Below the pieces are notes generated by a model. That model was not told the origin of the DNA. It saw only the letters and a list, made by a program, of their open reading frames with translations, and did not search any database. DNA of 32,123 bases from contig JAHEEJ010000006.1 in assembly GCA_024640705.1 (NCBI GenBank), positions 1 through 32,123 on the forward strand, written 5' to 3'. Positions 25,423 to 32,123 of the stretch are shown here, in pieces. This DNA is from Deltaproteobacteria bacterium (GTDB taxonomy: Bacteria > Myxococcota_A > UBA9160 > SMWR01). A program made the translations under genes and the position numbers. How positions within the stretch are numbered: position 1 is the stretch's first letter; every line of letters begins with the position of its first letter.

Positions 25423-26422
25423 TGGCGCGCTCCACGTTCGCTTCGCTCCGGGTCGCCTCGAGGAAGCTTCGCGCACTTTCGAGAGAAAGTTCGACGTCGG
25501 CGGGGTCGGGAACGACGTGCGCAAATTTCACGAGGTCTGCGCGGCTGAGAAACTCGCGCAACAATCGCTGGTGTGATCGCACCAGATCCGGAGAGTGGGC
25601 GAGCTCTTCGACGAATTCCTCGGTCGTCAACTCTGGCGATCGCAACCCGAAGCGATTCTCGAGATAGCGCCGGACGATGCCCGAGAGCTGAACGAAGAAC
25701 GCGTCCATATCGCGCTCTCCCGGCCTCGGCGCCATCAGCAGGGCGTCGAGGTCCGCCTTCGCCACGTCGTAGGCGCTGCGGCGAAGCGAGCGGGTGCGCC
25801 AGACCGTCGCAACCCGAATCCCCAAGTACGCGCAGACGGCCAGCGCGGCCAGCGCGGCGAGCAGCCAGAGCGTGCGGTAGCGGCCGGGAATCTCGCGCGC
25901 GCCGAGCTTGCCGAGGGGATCGCGAAGCTCCAGCGATGCACCCTCTGGAAGTGCGGCCGCCACCTCGAATTCGAGGGCCGCGGTGAGCAACTCGTACGCG
26001 TCCTCGCCCTCCGGAGCGGGATCTCTTCCCGCGCGGCGATCGACGAATTCCACCAGCAACTGTGGAATCATCTGCGCGCCCGAGCGCGAAGGCGCCAGCG
26101 TGTAGCGCTGGCGCGAGATCGTCCGGCCCTCGTCGTCCGCAGTCTCGGACTGGGTAAAGTCGACGATCGTGAAACGGTCGAGGGCGTCCCCGAACTCGGG
26201 CATCAACAGCTCGACATCCGGCTCGGCCTGAACCTCGAGCTCGAGGCCCAGCGGGTCGCCGATTGCGGGCGCGGGCGGCGAAAGCCGAACGGTCGCCCGG
26301 ACCGGACCGGCCTCCGACGTCGCCTCGAGCGGCTTCGCCTCCCGGGCGTCATCGGCCCGCGACACCCCGGCGCCGAGGAGGATCCCAGCCAAGACGAGTG
26401 CGGTGACGCCGCAAACCCTCAA
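25415..26422 (-). CDS. Membrane-anchored Bat-operon protein, function unknown
   Basis: 335 aa. A signal peptide (1-23, cleavage near SRA) precedes a BatD-like extracytoplasmic beta domain (about 35-170, with PPAPAIGDPLGLELEVQAEPD). One membrane helix (187-206) is followed by a helical cytoplasmic tail of 128 residues (FVQLSGIVRRYLENRFGL, then TTEEFVEEL). The tail resembles that of DUF4381-type proteins found between DUF58 and vWA genes in other Bat operons, but I cannot assign it firmly. The TTG at 26422 overlaps the DUF58 stop as TTGA and follows GGAGGA, and no better start gives a signal peptide. A much longer frame crosses the DUF58 gene and is rejected. Confidence 0.75.
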   Translation of the reverse strand: MRVCGVTALVLAGILLGAGVSRADDAREAKPLEATSEAGPVRATVRLSPPAPAIGDPLGLELEVQAEPDVELLMPEFGDALDRFTIVDFTQSETADDEGRTISRQRYTLAPSRSGAQMIPQLLVEFVDRRAGRDPAPEGEDAYELLTAALEFEVAAALPEGASLELRDPLGKLGAREIPGRYRTLWLLAALAALAVCAYLGIRVATVWRTRSLRRSAYDVAKADLDALLMAPRPGERDMDAFFVQLSGIVRRYLENRFGLRSPELTTEEFVEELAHSPDLVRSHQRLLREFLSRADLVKFAHVVPDPADVELSLESARSFLEATRSEANVERASV

Positions 26423-27378
26423 CGCCGGCTCCTCCGCTCTCTCATCTTGAAAAACCGGACCAAGGGCTCGACGACCGATCCCGATGCATCGATGTGGATG
26501 AAATCGATTCCCGACGCGCGCAACCGGCGTTCCAGGCTGCGCACGCGAGCGGCCGACTCCGAGGCCATGCTGTCGCGAAACGCCGCCGAAGCCGTGTCGT
26601 AGACGCGGGCGACACCCGACTCCGCGTCGCGAAGCGTGACGAGGCCGACTGCAGGCAGCGAGAGCTCGCGGGGATCCGTGACGAGCACGGCGATCACATC
26701 GTGCTTCTGGTTGGCGGTGATGAGCGCGCGCTCGAACCCCTCGTCGAGGAAATCGCTGACCACGAAGCAGATGCTCCTGCGCGTGCTCACCGAGAGCAGG
26801 AACTCCATCGCCTTGCCGATGTCGGTGGCTTCTCGCGGGCCGCGGGGCCGCCGCCAACTCGCAAAGCGCCGGCGCCAGCCGCTGGGCGAATCGGATGCCT
26901 GCGCCTCCGGTGCTTCCGCCCCGTGCGCGAGCACCTCGCGGACCACGCGCAGCGCGTGTTTCTGGCCCTTCCGCGGCGGGATGTACTGCTCGATACCGCC
27001 GTGAAACAGGGTGAGCCCGACCTTGTCGTCGTTGCGTGTCGCGGAAAATGCCAGCAGCGCACACAGCTCGGCGGTGACCTCGCGCTTGGATCGCTCCGAA
27101 GAACCAAAATCCTGCGAGGAAGACACGTCGGCCATCAGCATCAGCGTCAGCTGACGCTCCTCGACGTAGCGCTTGACGTACGGGGCGCCCATCCGCGCGG
27201 TGACGTTCCAGTCGATCGTCCGGACGTCGTCTCCGGGGATGTAGGGACGCACTTCGTCGAATTCGACACCGCGGCCCTTGAAGACCGAAACGTATTCACC
27301 GGCGAGTACGTCCGCGACCTGTCGGCCGGTTCGGACTTGAATCTCGCGGACGCGCTGCAGGATTTCGCGGGCCAGCAT
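26419..27378 (-). CDS. DUF58 domain protein
   Basis: 319 aa, soluble. It shows the DUF58 signature FDEVRPYIPGDDVRTIDWNV and, after it, a vWA-like fold (LMLMADVSSSQDF) with DxSxS. The ending ERRLRASGIDFIHIDASG fits the family. DUF58 proteins almost always follow a MoxR gene and are thought to be adaptors or substrates of its ATPase. The ATG at 27378 is 6 nt past the MoxR stop. Its own stop overlaps the TTG start of the next gene. Confidence 0.92.
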   Translation of the reverse strand: MLAREILQRVREIQVRTGRQVADVLAGEYVSVFKGRGVEFDEVRPYIPGDDVRTIDWNVTARMGAPYVKRYVEERQLTLMLMADVSSSQDFGSSERSKREVTAELCALLAFSATRNDDKVGLTLFHGGIEQYIPPRKGQKHALRVVREVLAHGAEAPEAQASDSPSGWRRRFASWRRPRGPREATDIGKAMEFLLSVSTRRSICFVVSDFLDEGFERALITANQKHDVIAVLVTDPRELSLPAVGLVTLRDAESGVARVYDTASAAFRDSMASESAARVRSLERRLRASGIDFIHIDASGSVVEPLVRFFKMRERRSRR

Positions 27379-27384
27379 GATCCG

Positions 27385-28368
27385 CTAGGGAACGAGGATG
27401 CCCACGAGAATCCGCTCGACGATGTCGTCGGAAACCTTGCCCTCGGCCTCGGCCTCGTAGGTCAAGACGATGCGGTGGCGAAGCACATCCGGCGCGATGT
27501 TCTTCACGTCGTGGGGCGTCGCGTAGGTTCTCCCCTGCAAGAAGGCGTTCGCCTTGGCGGCCTTGGTGAGGTAGATCGACGCGCGCGGGCTCGCCCCCAT
27601 CTCGATCATTCCGTCGAGTTCGGCGATGCCCGCCGCGGCGGGGTCGCGGGTCGCGTGGACCAGATCGATGATGTAGTTGCAGACCTTGTCGTCGATGAAC
27701 ACGGCGTCCACGGCCTGCCGCGCCGAGCGAATCTGGGCGGGTGTCGCGACGGCCTTCGCGATCGGCTCGGCCTGGCCGCTCGCCATCCGATCGACGATCT
27801 TGCGCTCTTCCTCCTTGCTCGGATAGCCGACCTTCACCTTCAACATGAAACGATCGACCTGCGCTTCCGGGAGCGGATAGGTGCCCTCCTGTTCGATCGG
27901 ATTCTGGGTCGCCAACACGAGAAAGGGTTCTTCGAGCGCGAGCGTGGTGTCTCCGATCGTGACCTGGCGCTCCTGCATGGCTTCGAGCAGCGCGGCCTGA
28001 ACCTTGGCGGGTGCGCGGTTGATTTCGTCCGCGAGGATCAGGTTCGAGAAGATCGGGCCCTTCTTGATGCTGTAGGTCGCCTCTCGCGGATTGAAGACTT
28101 CCGTCCCGATCACGTCTGCGGGAAGCATGTCCGGAGTGAACTGGATCCGGGAAAAACCCGTATCGATCGCCTGGGCGAGCGCGCGAACCGTCAGGGTCTT
28201 TGCGAGCCCAGGCACGCCCTCGAGCAGAACGTGCCCCCCGGTGAACAGGCCGATCAGCAGGCGCGAGACCATGGCCTCCTGACCCACGAGAACCCTCGCT
28301 ACTTCGCTCGTGAGTTCGCCGCACAACTGTGCGTGCTCTGCCGAGCGATCTACAGAACCTTCAGACAT
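27385..28368 (-). CDS. MoxR-family AAA+ ATPase
   Basis: 327 aa. Walker A is GVPGLAKT (51-58) and Walker B is ILADEINR (111-118). The MoxR-specific segments SRIQFTPDMLPADVIG, KGPIFSNL, ATQNPIEQEGTYPLPEAQVDRF and the C-terminal lid ATRDPAAAGIAELDG-MGASPRA are present. MoxR ATPases act as chaperone-like remodellers working with vWA proteins. It is the first gene of the operon, with AGGAGG before the ATG. A gap of 153 bp separates it from the DUF3127 gene upstream and could hold a promoter, though none was clear. Confidence 0.96.
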   Translation of the reverse strand: MSEGSVDRSAEHAQLCGELTSEVARVLVGQEAMVSRLLIGLFTGGHVLLEGVPGLAKTLTVRALAQAIDTGFSRIQFTPDMLPADVIGTEVFNPREATYSIKKGPIFSNLILADEINRAPAKVQAALLEAMQERQVTIGDTTLALEEPFLVLATQNPIEQEGTYPLPEAQVDRFMLKVKVGYPSKEEERKIVDRMASGQAEPIAKAVATPAQIRSARQAVDAVFIDDKVCNYIIDLVHATRDPAAAGIAELDGMIEMGASPRASIYLTKAAKANAFLQGRTYATPHDVKNIAPDVLRHRIVLTYEAEAEGKVSDDIVERILVGILVP

Positions 28369-28521
28369 GTTTCCTCCTCATCGATGCGCAGCTTCGCCTC
28401 GACCCATCCAAGAATGCGGGCGGCGCGGACGCCTCACAGCCGAGGGGCCGAACTGCCTCCGAAATCCACCATCGCAAGCCGGAGCCTCGACAGGCTGGGC
28501 CCATCGAATGCCAAGTCGGCG

Positions 28522-28896
28522 CTAGAACGCGATCTCGTCGTCCATTCCGGGCGGTGGGCCCTGGGGAAGCGGCGGATCATCGTTGCGCGATGTGTCACCG
28601 CTCGCGCGCTCGATGTTCCACACATCGAGGCTGTTGAAGTACTTCACCTCGCCTTTCGGGCTCTTCCATTCCCGCCCTCGCAGGCTGAACTCCACCCGCA
28701 CTTCGTCCCCGACCGCGAAGTCGTCGATGCGCTCGCAGCGATCGCCGGTCAGCTGAAACTGCACGAATTGCGGGTAACGCGAGTTATCCGCCAGCTCGAG
28801 CACGAATTCGCGCTTCCGAAACCGCTCGGTCACCTGCTGCGCCTGATTGATCACGTGGAGCTTGCCGCTGATTTCCATTCCCATGGCCGAGAGCAT
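28522..28896 (-). CDS. DUF3127 domain protein
   Basis: 124 aa. The core EISGKLHVINQAQQVTERF, KREFVLEL, YPQFVQFQLTGDRC, VGDEVRVEFSLRGREW and EVKYFNSLDVW matches the DUF3127 family, small OB-fold-like proteins suggested to bind single-stranded DNA. The C-terminal 30 residues are acidic and rich in Pro and Gly, ending in MDDEIAF. That acidic tail with a final Phe resembles the tip of single-stranded DNA-binding proteins. The ATG at 28896 has GGAG at 8 nt; ATGs at 28884 and 28878 are alternatives. It is divergent from the exosortase gene and on the same strand as the Bat operon. Confidence 0.85.
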   Translation of the reverse strand: MLSAMGMEISGKLHVINQAQQVTERFRKREFVLELADNSRYPQFVQFQLTGDRCERIDDFAVGDEVRVEFSLRGREWKSPKGEVKYFNSLDVWNIERASGDTSRNDDPPLPQGPPPGMDDEIAF

Positions 28897-28938
28897 AATG
28901 AGGGCTCCGGCCAAATCAAAGACCAGCCAGAGGGGTGA

Positions 28939-28954
28939 TGTTATGATGGGCCCG
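28939..28954 (+). promoter_or_regulatory. Possible extended -10 promoter at the exosortase start
   Basis: TGTTATGAT (28939-28947) fits an extended -10, TGn plus TATGAT (5 of 6). Normal spacing would place the transcript start at about 28954, the G of the exosortase GTG, implying little or no leader. No clear -35 was seen. Confidence 0.35.
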
Positions 28955-29502
28955 TGCTGACCGGATTCCTGGCCTGGACGCGGCGCTCCCTCGCGGACCC
29001 GACGTGGCGTTTTCTCATCCTCTTCGCCCTCTATCTGGCGGCCGTCGGGATCCTGCTGCCGATGGCCACCCAGACCTTCCCAGGGGTGAACCGGTCGATG
29101 GTCACGGCGACGGCTGCGATCGAATACGCGGTGCTCGCTCTATTCACCGATCAGGCGTCGCTGTCGGATACGGTGGTGCATCTGGGGGAATTTGGCGTTC
29201 GAATCATCGGAGAATGCACAGGGCTCTTCGAAATGGCGATCTACATGGCTTGTGTGCTCGCCTTCCCCACCAGCTGGCGCAAGAAGGCCCTGGGGCTGCT
29301 TTTCGGGATCCCCGCCATCTACGCGTTCAACGTCTTGCGAATTCTCTGCCTCCTCGTCGTGGGCCGCTACGCCAATTCGAGCTTCGAATTCTTCCACCTC
29401 TATTTCTGGCAGGGCACACTGATCTTGATGATCGCATCGGTTTGGATGCTCTGGATCTACCTGGTCGTGCGTGATGAAACCGGCACTTCGATTCCTGGTT
29501 AA
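28954..29502 (+). CDS. Exosortase (probable XrtH type)
   Basis: 182 aa, with about five membrane helices. The exosortase/archaeosortase catalytic set is present: C88 in GECTGLFE, R129 in FNVLRI and H148 in FFHLYFWQ. Exosortases are thought to cleave C-terminal sorting signals of exported proteins and transfer them to the cell envelope. The short length and the small partner downstream suggest the H subtype, which recognises an IPTL-type tail, but that is an inference. The start is GTG; ATGs just upstream run straight into stops. It overlaps the next gene by 29 nt. No protein in the window ends in a recognisable sorting signal. Confidence 0.88.
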   Translation: MLTGFLAWTRRSLADPTWRFLILFALYLAAVGILLPMATQTFPGVNRSMVTATAAIEYAVLALFTDQASLSDTVVHLGEFGVRIIGECTGLFEMAIYMACVLAFPTSWRKKALGLLFGIPAIYAFNVLRILCLLVVGRYANSSFEFFHLYFWQGTLILMIASVWMLWIYLVVRDETGTSIPG

Positions 29503-29938
29503 GTTCGTCTGCCTGACGGCGCCGTTCATCTGGCTCTGGCACATCGGGGGTTGGAGGTTCTACCACGCGCTCTACAGCCCGGTCGCCGAAGCGGTCTACG
29601 AATGGTTCGGTCTAGAAGGTGTCGAGGCCACGTCGCGCATTCGATACATCAACCTGATTCCGTTCGTCACCCTGATGGTGCTGACCCCGAATTTGAGCAC
29701 GCGACGTCGTCTGGGTGGGACCGCAATCGGCCTGTTGATTCTCTTTGCGATGCACATCGCGGTCAATCTCGGCGCGAACCCCAAGACGCAGGTGCTGCCT
29801 CAAATGATTCGGCTGATGCTGGATGCCGCGCCGTTCTTTCTCTGGGTCATCATCGCGCACGAATTCGTCCGCGATTTCATGCAACGCGGCACCGTGCGCG
29901 TGACCGACGGAGAATCCACCAAGAGCGCGGACGGCTAG
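29474..29938 (+). CDS. Exosortase-associated membrane protein
   Basis: 154 aa, with three or four hydrophobic segments (about 5-25, 60-70, 80-98 and 117-130 in the ATG-start frame). I recognise no catalytic motif. Position and a 29-nt overlap with the exosortase gene indicate a co-translated partner, and a small membrane protein in this position is known next to some exosortase H genes. The start is ATG 29474; GTG 29471 is the alternative. Its stop TAG interlocks with the purS stop on the other strand. Confidence 0.75.
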   Translation: MKPALRFLVKFVCLTAPFIWLWHIGGWRFYHALYSPVAEAVYEWFGLEGVEATSRIRYINLIPFVTLMVLTPNLSTRRRLGGTAIGLLILFAMHIAVNLGANPKTQVLPQMIRLMLDAAPFFLWVIIAHEFVRDFMQRGTVRVTDGESTKSADG

Positions 29939-30183
29939 CGCTCTGCGACGCTGACGATCTCGAAATCTTCGATCACGGGATTGGCGAGGAGTTTCTTGCA
30001 GAGTTCGGCGAGCAACGCCTGCGCGGCCGCTGCATCGGGCGCGTCGAGTTCCACCTCGAAGAGTTTTCCCTGGCGTACACTCCGGATCGCCTCGTAGCCG
30101 AGCGAGACGCTCGCCTTCTGGATCGCCTTGCCCTGGGGATCGAGCACATCGGGTTTCAGCGTGACGTGAACGAGTGCCTTCAC
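29935..30183 (-). CDS. purS: FGAM synthase subunit PurS
   Basis: 82 aa, the usual PurS length. KALVHVTLKPDVLDPQGKAI at the start, SVRQGKLFEVEL in the middle and NPVIEDFEI at the end are typical. PurS bridges PurQ and PurL in the FGAM synthase complex; the small PurL at 9082-11331 requires it. The GTG start overlaps the purB stop by 4 nt (GTGA) and is preceded by GGAGG. Here it is coupled to purB and separated from purQ-purL by about 18 kb. Confidence 0.95.
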   Translation of the reverse strand: MKALVHVTLKPDVLDPQGKAIQKASVSLGYEAIRSVRQGKLFEVELDAPDAAAAQALLAELCKKLLANPVIEDFEIVSVAER

Positions 30184-31508
30184 GAATCCAATCCTCCGGA
30201 GGACGGCTCGTCACAGCACGCGAGCGTCCGCTCGAAGATCGCATCGATGTGCCGCAGCGACTGTTCGAGGCTGAATGCGCGATCGATCTCCTCTTTGGAA
30301 AGCGTCTCGGTAATCGCCGGATCGGCGAGGATGCGATCGCGGTACTCGCCACCCTTGTCCCAGGTATCCATCGCGTGGCGCTGTACCAGCGCGTAGGCGG
30401 CCTCGCGAGACAGGCCCTTCTCGGTGAGTTCGAGCAGCAGCGTCCCGCTGAAGGCGAGCCCGCGGGTCAGCTCGAGGTTCGCGCGCATCTGCTCCTCGTT
30501 GACGACGAGCGTCTCCACCAGGCCGGCCAGGCGGGTCAACATGAAGTCGAGGGTCGCCGTCGAGTCGGGAAAGATCATGCGCTCGACGGACGAGTTGCTG
30601 ATGTCGCGCTCGTGCCAGAGCGCGCAGTTCTCGAGTGCAGCCGCCGCGTAGCCGCGCATGACCCTGGCGAGGCCCGTGACGTTTTCGAATCGCCAGGGGT
30701 TTCGCTTGTGGGGCATCGCAGAAGATCCCTTCTGCTTGGCGCCGAACTCCTCCTCCACCTCGCGAACTTCCGTGCGGGCGAGGTGCCTGAATTCGACCGA
30801 AAACTTTTCCAGGCTACCGGCGATCAGCGCCAGCACACAGATCAGCGCCGCGTGCCGATCGCGCTGAACGATCTGGGTCGCCGCGGGCTCGAAACCGATC
30901 CCGAGGCGCGCGCAGACATCCTCTTCGAGGTCGGGGGGTAGATGGGCGAAGGTGCCGACGGCTCCCGAAATCTTGCCGACGGACGCTTCGGCGAGCGCGG
31001 TCTTCAGACGCGCGCGGTTGCGGCACATCTCCGAGTAGAAGACCAGCAGCTTGAGTCCGAAGGTCATGGGTTCTGCGTGGATGCCGTGGGTCCGGCCCAC
31101 GCAGGGCGTGTGACGGAACTCTTGCGCGCGAGCACGCAAGATCTCGCAGAACCGGTCGACGCCGGCCAGCAGCAATCTTCCCGCGTCGCGAATCTGCAAC
31201 GCCATCCCGGTATCGATCACGTCACTCGACGTCATGCCGAAATGGACCCAGCGCGATTCGGGGCCGATCTTCTCACCGACGGCCGTCAAGAAGGCGATCA
31301 CGTCGTGGCGCACCTCGCGTTCGATTTCGTCGATCCGCGCGATGTCGAAAGACGCCTTGCGCCGGATGACCTCGACGGCTTCCGGCGGGATCAGGCCCCG
31401 CTCACTCTGGACCTCGCAGACGGCGACCTCGACCTGCAACCAACGCCGGTACTTTCCCTCGTCGGTCCAGATCTCCTTCATTTCGGGGCGGGTATATCGC
31501 TCGATCAC
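30180..31508 (-). CDS. purB: Adenylosuccinate lyase
   Basis: 442 aa. It splits SAICAR to AICAR and adenylosuccinate to AMP, each releasing fumarate. IERYTRPEMKEIW opens the protein. RHDV (67-70), SSDVIDT (94-100) and THGIHAEP (140-147, with the catalytic His141) are present. The flexible signature loop SSAMPHKRNP (262-271) includes the catalytic Ser263. The start is GTG, 3 nt after the cdsA stop, with AGGTGAG upstream. The gene is coupled to purS downstream. SAICAR, its substrate, is made by the purC product encoded at 12.3 kb. Confidence 0.96.
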   Translation of the reverse strand: MIERYTRPEMKEIWTDEGKYRRWLQVEVAVCEVQSERGLIPPEAVEVIRRKASFDIARIDEIEREVRHDVIAFLTAVGEKIGPESRWVHFGMTSSDVIDTGMALQIRDAGRLLLAGVDRFCEILRARAQEFRHTPCVGRTHGIHAEPMTFGLKLLVFYSEMCRNRARLKTALAEASVGKISGAVGTFAHLPPDLEEDVCARLGIGFEPAATQIVQRDRHAALICVLALIAGSLEKFSVEFRHLARTEVREVEEEFGAKQKGSSAMPHKRNPWRFENVTGLARVMRGYAAAALENCALWHERDISNSSVERMIFPDSTATLDFMLTRLAGLVETLVVNEEQMRANLELTRGLAFSGTLLLELTEKGLSREAAYALVQRHAMDTWDKGGEYRDRILADPAITETLSKEEIDRAFSLEQSLRHIDAIFERTLACCDEPSSGGLDS

Positions 31509-31511
31509 GGC

Positions 31512-32123
31512 TTAACTCACCTTCAAGAAAGTGTAGAAGAGCATCGCGTAATACATCACGGGGATCGCGAGCAGGAACGAGTCGATCCGATCCAGAACAC
31601 CACCGGTGCCCGGCAGCAGATGCCCGGCGTCTTTGACTTCGGCATCGCGCTTGAGGAGCGACTCGATCAGATCCCCGACGATCCCCGCCGCGGACAACAT
31701 CAAGGCTAGCACGCCCACCGCGTACCAGGAGAGCAGTGCAGACAAGTCGGGCCAGAGCAGATCGAAGCCAGCCTTGCAGACGATCGCACCCAACAAGCCG
31801 CCGATCACTCCGGCGACTGCACCCTCGACACTCTTGCCCGGACTGATCGCAGGCGCGAGTTTGCGCCTTCCGTAGGCGCGACCGCCGAAATACGCGCCGG
31901 CGTCGCACCAGACCACGACGAACAGCGTGAAGAACACCAAGAAGATGCCGCAATCGGGCGAAATTCCGACCAACGCTGCCATCGCTTCGCTGTAGCGGGA
32001 AGTGACGGCGCCATAGAAGTCGCGCAGCGAGATCGCGTGGCTCAGCAACCAGCCGACGTAGAACACGCCGAAGAACGTGCCCGAAACGCTCGCCAACGCC
32101 TCCGTGATCGCCGCCTTGCCGAG
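31512..32123 (-). CDS. cdsA: Phosphatidate cytidylyltransferase, N-terminus outside window
   Basis: The last 204 residues are present and the frame is open to the right edge. The product makes CDP-diacylglycerol from phosphatidate and CTP at the inner membrane and supplies PgsA, encoded at 3.1 kb. Motifs visible are DAGAYFGGRAYGRRKLAP, SPGKSVEGAVAG and the signature SLLKRDAEVKDAGHLLPGTGGVLDRIDS, with Thr where many members have His. Several membrane helices are seen. It is followed by purB, 3 nt away. Confidence 0.92.
   Translation of the reverse strand, partial: LGKAAITEALASVSGTFFGVFYVGWLLSHAISLRDFYGAVTSRYSEAMAALVGISPDCGIFLVFFTLFVVVWCDAGAYFGGRAYGRRKLAPAISPGKSVEGAVAGVIGGLLGAIVCKAGFDLLWPDLSALLSWYAVGVLALMLSAAGIVGDLIESLLKRDAEVKDAGHLLPGTGGVLDRIDSFLLAIPVMYYAMLFYTFLKVS

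Noticed and set aside
26494-28938. 814-codon open frame on the plus strand
   Set aside because: Antisense to DUF58, MoxR and DUF3127 genes that have clear motifs; its product shows only low-complexity Arg/Asp/His-rich sequence.

Overview
The window is a high-GC bacterial chromosome segment of housekeeping and envelope genes, densely packed and with many GTG starts. It looks like a Gram-negative of deltaproteobacterial or myxococcal type. Signs of that are a protein joining PilZ and DUF4388 domains, a lipoprotein with a glycine zipper and an OmpA domain, a full Bat (MoxR/vWA) operon and an exosortase. The lineage is an inference from gene content, not from a marker gene. No phage, insertion sequence or CRISPR array was seen.

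Layout. Positions 1-1726 hold a tRNA-Gly(GCC) gene and a very small island. A 48-bp exact copy of the tRNA 3' half (202-249) and the intact tRNA (1651-1726) bracket about 1.4 kb whose only gene encodes a Fic-domain protein. Leftward from 5 kb to 1.8 kb runs a coupled set: lytic transglycosylase, pgsA and a nucleotide-sugar dehydrogenase. The divergent nadB follows, then a PilZ/DUF4388 protein. From 7.6 to 13.3 kb lie purine genes: purQ-purL-purF leftward, with purC divergent from purQ. From 13.4 to 18.2 kb lie envelope or accessory genes: an OmpA-type lipoprotein, an LtaS-like membrane sulfatase-fold protein, a YheT-type hydrolase and a small secreted protein of unknown function.

From 28.4 down to 18.4 kb a single leftward operon encodes a MoxR ATPase, a DUF58 protein, a membrane-anchored 335-aa protein, BatA, a very long BatB-BatC fusion, BatD and BatE. 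All the junctions after MoxR/DUF58 are overlapping, five in all, and four of them are 4-nt stop/start overlaps. This is a membrane-associated AAA+/vWA machine of the kind linked to stress tolerance or to maturation of protein complexes. Divergent from a DUF3127 gene lies an exosortase with a small membrane partner (28.95-29.94 kb). Finally a leftward cdsA-purB-purS group runs off the right edge. It carries the PurS subunit needed by the PurQ and PurL encoded about 18 kb away.

The points most worth a second look are the single-gene Fic island in tRNA-Gly, the exosortase pair with no visible substrate, the LtaS-like protein with an Asp-Glu in place of the usual Asp-His metal motif, and the BatB-BatC fusion with a very long helical arm.
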